Shown: positions 5,138 through 13,838 of the stretch, one piece after another
Layout: every line of letters starts with the position of its first letter
How positions within the stretch are numbered: position 1 is the first letter of the stretch
IMG/VR virus record: IMGVR_UViG_3300024344_000048
Span: 1 to 38,360 of that record
Strand: one strand, 5' to 3'
DNA: 38,360 nucleotides
From: a virus
Notes under the pieces: generated by a model
Told to the model about the DNA's origin: nothing
The model's database searches: none
Seen by the model: only the letters and a program-made list of their open reading frames with translations
Translations under genes and position numbers: made by a program

Positions 5138-5145
5138 TGTTTGTT

Positions 5146-5183
5146 TATTATTATTATCGAGAAAAAGTTGAATTTGTCTGTAA
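5146..5183 (-). promoter_or_regulatory. Early promoter-like two-box motif, copy 6
   Basis: The minus strand has TTACAGACAAA, 13 nt (one less than the other copies), then CGATAATAATAATAAA, about 21 nt before the ATG at 5137. This is the outermost leftward promoter copy in the divergence region. Confidence 0.6.
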
Positions 5184-5485
5184 TAGGAAGACCAAAAAGG
5201 CCCTGGGGCGCCAAAAAAAAGCCATTTTACTAGAGAATTACAGAAAAAAAAAGGGAGGGGGGACACCATAGCTCTCTATTTGTAACGTACTTCTAGATCT
5301 CTTCCCCTTAATGATATTATACTACGTATAAATATCTAGATAGGAGTAAGGTATATATATACCTTATATAATAGATATACTATATTACACAGACTTTTTC
5401 ATATTTACATAAATAAGCAAAAAAGATTTTGTAAAAATTTATATTTATGTGTGAGTATATATACTATAAGAACTAACAAAATATT
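5184..5485. other. Divergence region between leftward and rightward genes
   Basis: No convincing gene. From left to right it holds a patch with GGCCCTGGGGCGCC, runs of A8, A9 and G6 (5199-5264), a perfect 18-bp palindrome (5348-5365), and an extremely A+T-rich stretch up to the first rightward start at 5486. A late promoter for the fiber operon should lie here, but I see no clear match to the Bacteroidota TTTG...TAnnTTTG consensus. Confidence 0.6.
5348..5365. repeat. Perfect 18-bp palindrome
   Basis: AAGGTATATATATACCTT is its own reverse complement. It lies about 120 nt upstream of the first rightward gene, where an operator or the core of a divergent control region could be expected. It might also simply be AT-rich cruciform-prone DNA. 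Confidence 0.5.
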
Positions 5486-5950
5486 ATGGCTAATATATCC
5501 ACATATCCGATCGGTACTCCAGCAGCTGGGGATTTAATACCAGGAACTCAACTCTTCACGGACGAAAACGGAAAGACTCACAACTTAACTAAAAACTTTA
5601 CTGTATCGCAAGTAGCGGCATTTTCTGATTCTACTACTGCATACACTTCTTACGAAGCTAGACTTAATGGCGGAGCTGGAGCAAAACCTACAGTCAATTT
5701 ATTGCAAAATACTACAGGATTAACACTAGATTGGGCAAGGACAGGGTCCGGTGTGTATAAAGCTACTGTTACCGGCGGTACAATTACACAAGATAAGTTT
5801 TGGGCACAAGTAGGTGCTAAAGGTACTGAATTTCCATCTATAATATGGGATACTGCAACAGAAGTTAGGATTAATAATGTTATTTGTAGTACTGGTGCTG
5901 CAGTAGATGCAATAACAGAAGCTTACGTAGAAATTAGAATATACTCATAA
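5486..5950 (+). CDS. Virion fiber-associated protein (154 aa)
   Basis: The first 50 residues (MANISTYPIGTPAAGDLIPGT ... NFTVSQVAAF) match the start of the next gene's product (ARISSYPFDTTVTDND ... QFTASAVANY), so both share an N-terminal module typical of short fiber or baseplate-attached proteins. The remainder is beta-rich (LTLDWARTGSGVYKATVTGG, AYVEIRIYS). It is first in a five-gene rightward fiber cluster and is followed after 3 nt by its paralog. A role in attaching fibers or binding the host surface is inferred from context. The A/T-rich leader has no Shine-Dalgarno. Confidence 0.65.
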   Translation: MANISTYPIGTPAAGDLIPGTQLFTDENGKTHNLTKNFTVSQVAAFSDSTTAYTSYEARLNGGAGAKPTVNLLQNTTGLTLDWARTGSGVYKATVTGGTITQDKFWAQVGAKGTEFPSIIWDTATEVRINNVICSTGAAVDAITEAYVEIRIYS

Positions 5951-5953
5951 AAC

Positions 5954-6655
5954 ATGGCAAGAATAAGTTCGTATCCGTTTGATACAACTGTTACTGATAA
6001 TGATGCCTGGATAGGAACAGAAGCTAGTAACAGACAGACAAAACAATTCACTGCATCGGCAGTAGCGAACTATCTTAACCTCAATGCTAAAGTTAATATT
6101 GGAGGTCAGATGTCATTTACATGGTCTGATACGCAGAACGGAGGATCAGGTACTATATCAAAAACTGGCGGAGGTGGTTCAACAGCTGCGTTTAACAGTA
6201 TAACAGAATTAAGATTTAGCAAAAAAGAATTAAATGGTCAAAGAGTAGTAGAGTTTTTGACATATTTAATTGGAAAAGACATTTTAATAGGTCAAGGAGA
6301 TGAAATTAGTCAATTTGGCCATTATAAATTAAACACATACAATGTAGATCCTGGTAATGCAAGTTACTATATTGCTACATTAACGTATATTGGAGGAAAT
6401 GGAGCAATTGCTGCGCAAGGAACTCAATATACAGTAATTCATTTTAGTATAGACGCAGGAGATGTTAACTTAAAACAAACTTTTCCTAGTTCTACGCAAT
6501 GGGTTATAAACAATACAACAGGGAAGGCCGAACCTTCTGTAACTTTAATAGATGGTAATGAAAACCAAATATTTGGACAAGTAGATTACACATCGGCAAC
6601 ACAAATAACAGTTAATTTTGACCAAGCTGTTGCTGGAGCGTCAATTTTAAATTAA
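5954..6655 (+). CDS. Virion fiber-associated protein (233 aa), paralog of the preceding gene
   Basis: It has the same N-terminal module as the upstream 154-aa protein, then a different beta-rich body with Gly- and Asn-rich loops and a C-terminal block (KAEPSVTLIDGNENQIFG, TSATQITVNFDQAVAGASILN) that looks like a compact beta-sandwich tip. Predicted to be a fiber or receptor-binding component; the exact role is not readable. The 23-nt gap to the 768-aa fiber gene carries an AACTAACAAAACAACTAAAAA leader. Confidence 0.65.
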   Translation: MARISSYPFDTTVTDNDAWIGTEASNRQTKQFTASAVANYLNLNAKVNIGGQMSFTWSDTQNGGSGTISKTGGGGSTAAFNSITELRFSKKELNGQRVVEFLTYLIGKDILIGQGDEISQFGHYKLNTYNVDPGNASYYIATLTYIGGNGAIAAQGTQYTVIHFSIDAGDVNLKQTFPSSTQWVINNTTGKAEPSVTLIDGNENQIFGQVDYTSATQITVNFDQAVAGASILN

Positions 6656-6678
6656 ATAACTAACAAAACAACTAAAAA

Positions 6679-8985
6679 ATGGCAAGCATTAATTATTACT
6701 CAGGGATCAACATGGTTGGCTCTGACATTGATTTCAACAAAAACGAAGCGGTAGCTATTGTTATTGAAAACACTACTGCGCCGGGTAGTCCTTCAACAGG
6801 ACAAATGTATTATGATACTAGTGATAATACAATGTATTATAGAAACAATTCTGGATGGGTTGAAATGGATGGATCTGGCTCAGGTGTATCTCAACTTACA
6901 GCAGGATCGGGAATTAGCTTAAGTGCGGCAACCGGTAATATAACAATAGGAAACACTGGTGTACTAACTGTAAGCACTACAGATGGTACTTATATAGATT
7001 TAACTCCTAACATGGCATCAAGTGGAGCTGTTACAGTTACAGCTGATCTTTCAGCAGTAGATGGTACAGCGGGTGCAGGTACTAGATTCTTAGATAAAAA
7101 TAACAAATGGTCTGTTCCAGCAGGTTCATATACTAAATGGCAATACCAAACAGATGGTGGAACTGCTATTGATATGATTGATGGTGAAGTTTTAAACTTT
7201 ATTGGCAGTACAGGAATTACACTAGCTGATGCGGCTGCATCTCCAAACACTCTTACTATTACAAATTCAGGTGTAACAAGTATAGTTGCAGGTACTGGTA
7301 TTTCTGTAAGTGGTGCTACTGGAGCGGTTACAGTTACAAATACAGTAAGTAATACAACTTCTTTAGGTATTGCAAATTCTTCAGCTACAGAGCAATTTAC
7401 AGTTACTGATACTGTAGATTTACAATTTGCTGCTTCAGGTGGAGCAAGTGTTGCTTTTGATTCTACAAATAAAAGAGTAACATATACAGCACCATCTAAT
7501 ACAAATGAAACATATACATTACCAGTTGCTGCAGGAGCTGCAAATACAGCGGTTCTTAATTTAACAGCTGGTGGTACAGGTTCTGGAATTAAATCTTCAG
7601 TAACAATAAGTGGTACTACTGGTGAAATAGCAATTACTGAATCTACAGGAAACAACGGTAGTGTTACAGTTGGTTTACCAACAGATGTAACAGTTGCTGG
7701 AGACTTAACGGTTTCAGGTGGTGATATAACATTAGGCGGAACAGGTAGAATACAAGGTATCGATACTATTACTGCTTCTACAGATGCTGCTTCTAAAGGA
7801 TATGTTGATGGACTTGTAACTGGTGGATTAACCTTTAAAGATGGTTTCAATGCTGGAACCGGTGCAATAGACGGTGGTGGTAACCTTACAACTGGTGGCT
7901 CAAGAGTAGCAATATCAGTTGGTGATTACTATGTAGTAACAACAGGTGGTAGTTTTTATGGATCTGTACAATTAGATGATGGAGATTCTGTAATATGTAA
8001 ACAAGATGCAGCTGCAGGAACATCTGATATAAATGACTGGGTTATTGTTCAGTCTGACGAAGGTGTTACTCAATTTACTTCTAGTAATGCAATGTCTGCT
8101 TCAGTTGGTCAAGCAATAACTTCTCAAACTGCTTCAGTTGGATCTGTAACAGTTCAATCATTTGCTTATGATGGTGGAAGTAATGTTGGTCACGTTCCAA
8201 GCGGTGGTTCGAATACTAAGTTTTTACGTGGTGATGGTACTTGGGTAGTTCCTACAGATACAGTATATACATTACCTGCTGCAACAGCAACAGTACGAGG
8301 TGGTGTTGAACTATTCAGTAATACAGTACAAACAGTAGCTGGTAACAGTGTAAGTGCTACAGCATCTAGAACATACGGTATACAGGTTAATTCTGATGCA
8401 CAAATGGTAGTAAACGTTCCATGGAGTGATACAACTACTAATAATTATGTTGATAGTTTATCTTGGAATTCTGGTAATGGTGTATTAACGGTTGGTAGAT
8501 CTGGTCTTTCTGATTTAACAGTAGATTTAGATGGTAGATATATAACAGAAAATGAAACTATAACACTTACTGGTGATGTTACAGGTTCTGGTAAAACAGG
8601 TATTGCAACAACAATTGCATCCGCAGCTGTTGAAGCAGGTATGCTTAACAACAACGTTATATCAGGTCAAACTGCACTAGCAGCAACACCAGCTGGTACT
8701 GATGAGTTATTAATATCTGATGCGGGTACTATAAAAAGAATTGATGTAAATTTATTAGCTGATGTAATTCATAAACAAAACACATTTGCTGCTACATTAA
8801 CAAGCTACGGTAACGTAACACACAACTTAGGTACTTACGATGTAATTGTACAGTGTATGGATGCTAGTAGTTACGAAACAATAAAAGTAAGTGTAGATAG
8901 AACATCTACAGACGTTGTTGCAATATCAGGTAATTCATTCCCTGCAGGTGAAATTAGAGTAATGATAACGGCTATACAATCATAG
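6679..8985 (+). CDS. Tail fiber protein (768 aa)
   Basis: A long Gly/Ser/Thr/Ala-rich, beta-structured protein. The N-terminus (MASINYYSGINMVGSDIDFN, then TAPGSPSTGQMYYDTSDNTMYYRNNSGWVE) contains a common phage-fiber segment. The middle has many repeats of the type LTAGSGISLSAATGNITI and GTGISVSGATGAVTV. At about residues 340-385 a segment with GRIQGIDT and ASTDAASKGYVDGL also occurs in the next fiber gene. The C-terminus (HNLGTYDVIVQCMDASSYE ... EIRVMITAIQS) looks like a globular tip. Expected to be trimeric and to bind the host surface, by analogy with phage fibers. Confidence 0.8.
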   Translation: MASINYYSGINMVGSDIDFNKNEAVAIVIENTTAPGSPSTGQMYYDTSDNTMYYRNNSGWVEMDGSGSGVSQLTAGSGISLSAATGNITIGNTGVLTVSTTDGTYIDLTPNMASSGAVTVTADLSAVDGTAGAGTRFLDKNNKWSVPAGSYTKWQYQTDGGTAIDMIDGEVLNFIGSTGITLADAAASPNTLTITNSGVTSIVAGTGISVSGATGAVTVTNTVSNTTSLGIANSSATEQFTVTDTVDLQFAASGGASVAFDSTNKRVTYTAPSNTNETYTLPVAAGAANTAVLNLTAGGTGSGIKSSVTISGTTGEIAITESTGNNGSVTVGLPTDVTVAGDLTVSGGDITLGGTGRIQGIDTITASTDAASKGYVDGLVTGGLTFKDGFNAGTGAIDGGGNLTTGGSRVAISVGDYYVVTTGGSFYGSVQLDDGDSVICKQDAAAGTSDINDWVIVQSDEGVTQFTSSNAMSASVGQAITSQTASVGSVTVQSFAYDGGSNVGHVPSGGSNTKFLRGDGTWVVPTDTVYTLPAATATVRGGVELFSNTVQTVAGNSVSATASRTYGIQVNSDAQMVVNVPWSDTTTNNYVDSLSWNSGNGVLTVGRSGLSDLTVDLDGRYITENETITLTGDVTGSGKTGIATTIASAAVEAGMLNNNVISGQTALAATPAGTDELLISDAGTIKRIDVNLLADVIHKQNTFAATLTSYGNVTHNLGTYDVIVQCMDASSYETIKVSVDRTSTDVVAISGNSFPAGEIRVMITAIQS

Positions 8986-9005
8986 CAATAAATAAATTAA
9001 ATTAA

Positions 9006-12000
9006 ATGGCAAATATCGTCTATTACGAAGACATACAATTCCCTGATAACGTTTATGGTTATTGGGGAACAAATAGTGAATTAAGACTGTGGCACAACGG
9101 TACTAATTCTTATGTGTTTAACTACACTACAGGTAGTTTAAATATAGGTAATAGTGTAACAGATGGTGATACTAATTTTTTAGGTGATGATGGATCAGGA
9201 GGTGAAGAAACTTATTTTAGATTAGATGGTGGTGATGAAAATGTACAATTTTCACATGATATTTTATTATACGATAATGTTAATTTAAAAATAGGTACTG
9301 ATGGAGATTTTCAAGCATACCACAACGGTAGTACAACATATCTAAGAAACAACACTGGAACATTAGAAATAAGAAATCAAACATCAGGTGCTTCAGATGT
9401 TTATTTCAAAACAACTACAAGTGCTCCATCTTTAGATACATTTATTATATTAGACGGTAGTGCTGAACAAACACAGTTTACTAAAGATACAGAACACCAA
9501 GATGGTGTATATGCTAGATTTGGTAACTCAAGTGATTTATCAATTGTACACACCGGATCAACTGGATATTTGCAAAACTATACTGGAGATTTACAAATAC
9601 AAAATAATTCAAATGGTGATGATATTTTATTTAGATGTGATGATGGATCAGGTGGATTAACTACATATTTTTATTTAAATGGTGGTGATACAAATACCAA
9701 CTTTCAATTAGATACAATACACCCTGATAATGTAAAAGCTAAGTTTGGTACAAGTGCTGATTTACAAATCTATCATGACGGTAGTAATAGTTATATAAAT
9801 GAGGTAGGTACTGGTGATTTAATTATAAAGGGTGGTAATGACATATTATTTCAAGATGCTGTTGGTAATACACTAGCTAATATGAATCAAGCAAATAGTG
9901 TTGAATTATATTATGGTAATAGTAAAAAGTTTGAAACTACAAGTACAGGGATAGATGTAACTGGAGGACTTACAACTTCAGCATCGTCAAGTATAGCGGG
10001 TATAAATATGACCGCTGATATTGCAATGGGTGATTATGATATTACTGGTATAGATGAATTAAAATTTACTTCTGGATCTAAATTTGGAGATCAAGGTAGT
10101 AGTAATTATATAAGACTTACTTATAATGCGACTGGTGGTGGTGGAATGCATGTTGTAGATAGTGATGGTAGTTCGCAAGGTTATATTTATGGGGATGGTA
10201 ATACTACTTCTAGCTTTGGTCTTTTAGATGGTGGTGCTAATTGGGCAGTACGATGTGTAGAAGGTGAAGGAGTTAATTTAAGATACAATAACTCAAAGAA
10301 ATTCGAAACTTCAAACACAGGTGTAACTGTAACAGGGGATATAACAGTGTCAGGAGGTGATATTTATTTAGACGGTACAGGTCGTATTCAAGGTATTGAC
10401 ACAGTATCGGCTTCTACAGACGCAGCGAGTAAAGCATATGTTGATAATCTTACAACAGGAGTATTAACATATCAAGGAACATGGAACGCAAGTACAAACT
10501 CTCCAACATTAAGTAGTGGATCTGGAACCCCAGGTTATTACTATATTGTCTCAGTTGCAGGTTCTACAAATTTAGATGGTATTACAGATTGGGCAGTAGG
10601 TGACTGGGCAGTATTCTCAGATCAAGCTACAGATGCTTGGCAAAAAATAGATAATACAGCTGTGGGTAATGTAAGTGGATCAGGTGTTAATAATAGATTA
10701 GTATTATGGAGCGGTACAAGCACTGTAGATTCTGATTCAGATTTCTATGTAGATGGTGATACTTTATACACAGATAATTTAGGTGTAAGCAGTAGTATTA
10801 ATCTTGGTGGAAATATAAATAAAACTTCAGGTAATCTAACAATAGATGTAGCAGGTCAACTTAATCTTGATTCTGGAAATAGTGAAATTCATTTAAAAGG
10901 ATCTGGTACAACGTTTGGTAAATTATTTGTATCAGGAAGTGATTTTTATATTAATAATCCTACTCAAGATGAGGATATTGTGTTTAGTGGAAATGATGGT
11001 GGATCAAGTGTTACAGCTCTTATTTTAGACATGTCAGCTGCTGGCGCCGCAACTTTTAATAGTAATATAACATTATTATCAAGAATAACATTTGATTATG
11101 GTGGTGATCATTATTTAGAATCAGGCACTGATACTTGGAATTTTAAAAATTCTAGTGGATCAACTGCACTTACAATAAATCACTCAGATCAATCTTCTAA
11201 ATTTTTTGGTAATGTAACAATTCCAAGTTACATATATCACAAAGATGATCCTAGTAATGATACATATTTTGGATTTAGTGGTAATGATACTTTTGTAGTT
11301 TATACAGCTGGTGGAAGTGGTTTAAATATTGATTCAAATAGAAACGTAACTCTTACAGGTAGTATTACAGTTGGACACGATCTTAAAATGCCTACTAATG
11401 GTGAAATAGATTGGAATGCTGGGGCTGTAAAACTTATTGGTACAGCTGATGATATAAAATTACAAGGTGGTTCTTTATCTATAACTGGCGATGGTAGTAA
11501 TGCTGCGACACTTGAAGAACATCACGATGGGGCTTTTGATATAACGACAGTAGGCGATTTTACTATTGATGCGGCAGGTGATATTATTTTAGATGCGGCT
11601 GGTGATGATATTAAATTACGTGTTAGTGGTACTGAATTCGGTAAATTCAACAATGCAAGTAGTAACCTCAATATTTACTCATCAATACAAGACAAAGATA
11701 TAGTGTTTTGGGGTAATGATAATGGAGCCAGTATAACTGCTCTTACCTTAGATATGTCAGACGCTGGTGTAGCTACTTTTAATTCCAATGTATTAATACC
11801 AAGTGGTTATGTTGGTAGAGATGATCATAATGCTATTTTCTTTTCTACAGATAACCAAATCATAATTAGAGTAGCAGATACACATAGAGTTAAACTTAAT
11901 GCAGATGGGTTATTACCTTATGCTGATAGTTCGTACGATTTAGGTAGTACTTCATTAAGATATTCTAATATTTGGGTAGATAATATTAATGGCGCAACAC

Positions 12001-12485
12001 CTGCTGTTGGAGCCGACTACTTACCATTAGCTGGTGGAACAATGACTGGAAATATTACCTTAAGTGGTGATACAAATATAGTATTAGATACTTCGGTTTC
12101 TTCCACGCAAAGTTCAGGTACTATAATTAAAATTGGAAGCCACATGTCTTCGTTAGTAGCAGGAAATATTTACTATGCAGGTAATTCAATGGGTAATTTA
12201 TACTGGTACGGAGCAGATGCAGATTCATCGTCAACTGAGAACATGTTGGCGCTATCTGTAGGAACTGATGCAGATGTTGATGGTATGTTATTAAATGGTA
12301 TTTATCATAAAGCATCTCATGGATTAACAGTTGGTGAACCTATTTATTTATCAACAACTTCTATGGCAATGACAAATACAGCTCCAAGTGGCGCTAACGA
12401 TTATGTAAGAGTGTTAGGATATGCGCTAGATTCTAATCATATATACTTCTGCCCAGATAACACATGGGTAAAAATTAGTTCGTAA
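9006..12485 (+). CDS. Large tail fiber protein with ~76-aa repeats (1159 aa)
   Basis: The N-terminal 280 residues contain four units of about 76 aa. Each has a core like DLQIYHDGSNSY...TGDLIIKG; the HNG/HTG/HDG centres fall near residues 30, 106, 182 and 257. Such repeats are frequent in marine phage fibers. The middle carries the GRIQGIDT...ASTDAASKAYVDNL segment shared with the 768-aa fiber, and further irregular copies follow (SGTEFGKFNNASSNLNIYS, KDIVFWGNDNG). The C-terminus (GLTVGEPIYLSTTSM ... VRVLGYALDSNHIYFCPDNTW) is a compact conserved-looking end domain. Probably the main receptor-binding or side fiber. Its stop overlaps the next start as TAATG. Confidence 0.8.
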   Translation: MANIVYYEDIQFPDNVYGYWGTNSELRLWHNGTNSYVFNYTTGSLNIGNSVTDGDTNFLGDDGSGGEETYFRLDGGDENVQFSHDILLYDNVNLKIGTDGDFQAYHNGSTTYLRNNTGTLEIRNQTSGASDVYFKTTTSAPSLDTFIILDGSAEQTQFTKDTEHQDGVYARFGNSSDLSIVHTGSTGYLQNYTGDLQIQNNSNGDDILFRCDDGSGGLTTYFYLNGGDTNTNFQLDTIHPDNVKAKFGTSADLQIYHDGSNSYINEVGTGDLIIKGGNDILFQDAVGNTLANMNQANSVELYYGNSKKFETTSTGIDVTGGLTTSASSSIAGINMTADIAMGDYDITGIDELKFTSGSKFGDQGSSNYIRLTYNATGGGGMHVVDSDGSSQGYIYGDGNTTSSFGLLDGGANWAVRCVEGEGVNLRYNNSKKFETSNTGVTVTGDITVSGGDIYLDGTGRIQGIDTVSASTDAASKAYVDNLTTGVLTYQGTWNASTNSPTLSSGSGTPGYYYIVSVAGSTNLDGITDWAVGDWAVFSDQATDAWQKIDNTAVGNVSGSGVNNRLVLWSGTSTVDSDSDFYVDGDTLYTDNLGVSSSINLGGNINKTSGNLTIDVAGQLNLDSGNSEIHLKGSGTTFGKLFVSGSDFYINNPTQDEDIVFSGNDGGSSVTALILDMSAAGAATFNSNITLLSRITFDYGGDHYLESGTDTWNFKNSSGSTALTINHSDQSSKFFGNVTIPSYIYHKDDPSNDTYFGFSGNDTFVVYTAGGSGLNIDSNRNVTLTGSITVGHDLKMPTNGEIDWNAGAVKLIGTADDIKLQGGSLSITGDGSNAATLEEHHDGAFDITTVGDFTIDAAGDIILDAAGDDIKLRVSGTEFGKFNNASSNLNIYSSIQDKDIVFWGNDNGASITALTLDMSDAGVATFNSNVLIPSGYVGRDDHNAIFFSTDNQIIIRVADTHRVKLNADGLLPYADSSYDLGSTSLRYSNIWVDNINGATPAVGADYLPLAGGTMTGNITLSGDTNIVLDTSVSSTQSSGTIIKIGSHMSSLVAGNIYYAGNSMGNLYWYGADADSSSTENMLALSVGTDADVDGMLLNGIYHKASHGLTVGEPIYLSTTSMAMTNTAPSGANDYVRVLGYALDSNHIYFCPDNTWVKISS

Positions 12486-13174
12486 TGCCTACAATAAACG
12501 CTGGGAAATATGGAACTTTACGTTCAGGTTCAACAAGCTCATGGAGTGCAGTAAGAGATGCTTCTACAGCTACTAGTACTATTTCAAATCAGCCTACTAG
12601 TAGTACTGGTATAGCCGCAAACTTCACTTATTTAACTGGAAGTAAAGGAAGTGAATGGGGTCTTTATCGTGCTTATTTTGCATTTGACGTAACAAGTTAT
12701 CAAACGGGTTATAATATTACTAATTTAGAGTTAGAAATTGATCCTTCAAATCTTACTAGTACTAATTTCCCAATTGCTATTATAAAATCAACAGCACAAG
12801 GAAATGCTAATTCAAATTTAGTAGCTGGTGATTGGGATAGTCTAGATTTCAGTACTTTGTACGCGGGTAGTTCCTCAACATACTGGCCTGATACAAATAA
12901 TGTAAGTCAAATAAGTTTAAATTCAAACGCAACAGCCGCGTTTAGTACAGGTTATTTAAAAATCTGTATTGTATGGTTTTATGATTATAATAATACAGCT
13001 CCTATATCAACAGGAAATTACTATGCAAGACAAAATTTTGGTTATGTACCAAGAATTAACTTTACAGCTACAGAAATAGGATATTCAAATGATATTATAG
13101 GAGTTGATAGTAGTAATATAGGTTCTGTAACAACAGTTGCTACTGCAAATATAGGTACAATTATAGGAGTTTAA
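12485..13174 (+). CDS. Fiber/adhesin-like protein with possible DNRLRE-type fold (229 aa)
   Basis: The segment RAYFAFDVTSYQTGYNITNLELEI resembles the RxYFxFDxS...ITxAxLxL signature of DNRLRE-like beta-sandwich adhesin domains. The rest is Ser/Thr/Asn-rich, with a C-terminal tail of short repeats (GSVTTVATANIGTIIGV). It is translationally coupled to the 1159-aa fiber through a TAATG overlap, which suggests equimolar production as a fiber tip, chaperone or partner. Domain assignment is from motif resemblance only. Confidence 0.6.
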   Translation: MPTINAGKYGTLRSGSTSSWSAVRDASTATSTISNQPTSSTGIAANFTYLTGSKGSEWGLYRAYFAFDVTSYQTGYNITNLELEIDPSNLTSTNFPIAIIKSTAQGNANSNLVAGDWDSLDFSTLYAGSSSTYWPDTNNVSQISLNSNATAAFSTGYLKICIVWFYDYNNTAPISTGNYYARQNFGYVPRINFTATEIGYSNDIIGVDSSNIGSVTTVATANIGTIIGV

Positions 13175-13191
13175 CAATAAAATTAAATAAT

Positions 13192-13443
13192 ATGGCGAAT
13201 AAATACGAATTACAAATAAAAGATATAATAAAAGAAGAAGGTAAAATAATACGTGTGGATTATAAATATATAGCACACGATGAATTTAACAAAATGGCTT
13301 TTATAAAAGGAAGTAAAAATTTAACTGAAAAAGACAAATTAGAAGACTTGTCTTTAGAAGAATGGTTACTTAAAAAAATTAAAACAAAAGGGCAAAAAAA
13401 CCTAAAAGAACTGCTGGGTCAAAAGACAAACGCATCTAAATAG
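13192..13443 (+). CDS. Small Lys-rich hypothetical protein (83 aa)
   Basis: A basic, probably helical protein (LQIKDIIKEEGKIIRVDYKYIAH, EWLLKKIKTKGQKNLKELLGQ). No family is recognised. It follows the fiber cluster by 17 nt with an AATAAAATTAAATAAT leader. The 62-nt gap after it contains a short GC hairpin (CCCG-GCT-CGGG at 13480-13490) without a T-tract. Confidence 0.75.
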   Translation: MANKYELQIKDIIKEEGKIIRVDYKYIAHDEFNKMAFIKGSKNLTEKDKLEDLSLEEWLLKKIKTKGQKNLKELLGQKTNASK

Positions 13444-13505
13444 TAAATTGCGCTTAAAACCAGTGATAATAGTAATACACCCGGCTCGGGAAGAGCAATA
13501 AACCA

Positions 13506-13817
13506 ATGTCTAACTTAAAACCAAAACCAATGACATTTTATTACCAGACTCAATCGTGGACTAGTCGACCACAAATTTCAGAAGAAACCCTTAACCTTTG
13601 GAAACATCTCGCAGAAAAGAAAAACTGGAGAATAACCCAATTACCTAACGGTTTTTATCAAACTGAATACCAAGATCCCAATGAAGATACTTGGAACGAC
13701 GTTACGAGACGTGAAACTATTGAAGGAGCAGAGAGCGCTATTGATGGATCAGTAGAACATTATGCTAAAAAAATAGAATTCTTAAAAGGTCCTAAAGTCG
13801 TGAAAACTTTTAAATAA
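13506..13817 (+). CDS. Hypothetical protein (103 aa)
   Basis: A soluble protein with aromatic N-terminal part (MTFYYQTQSWTSRPQISEETLNL), a middle NWRITQLPNGFYQTEYQDPNEDTWNDVTRRETIEGAE and a basic end. The NGFYQTEYQDP.....W....RRETIEGAE.AID pattern suggests a small beta-hairpin domain followed by a helix. I cannot assign a function. It directly precedes groEL by 21 nt, so it may belong to the chaperonin transcription unit. Confidence 0.75.
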   Translation: MSNLKPKPMTFYYQTQSWTSRPQISEETLNLWKHLAEKKNWRITQLPNGFYQTEYQDPNEDTWNDVTRRETIEGAESAIDGSVEHYAKKIEFLKGPKVVKTFK

Positions 13818-13838
13818 ACATTTAAATTAAATTAAATT

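Noticed and set aside
1153-5183. Reading the repeated motif as plus-strand Bacteroidota promoters (TTTG boxes)
   Set aside because: On the plus strand the boxes face away from every adjacent start codon, only one copy gives TAnnTTTG, and spacing to minus-strand ATGs is constant. The minus-strand reading is better.
5138-5269. N-terminal extension of the leftmost early gene to an ATG at 5269
   Set aside because: It would translate through promoter-like copy 6 and the homopolymer patch, giving an odd sequence (SPLPFFFCNSL). The ATG at 5137 has the usual spacing from the promoter.
6990-7850. Long open frame (286 codons) on the minus strand inside the 768-aa fiber gene
   Set aside because: It is Pro/Val/Ser-rich (PVTSPSTYPLEAA, VPVLPIKF-like), the typical antisense shadow of a Gly/Thr/Ala-rich repeat gene. 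The plus-strand fiber frame is clearly coding.
13480-13490. CCCG-GCT-CGGG hairpin as a terminator between small genes
   Set aside because: Only 4 bp with no T-tract following; too weak to call.
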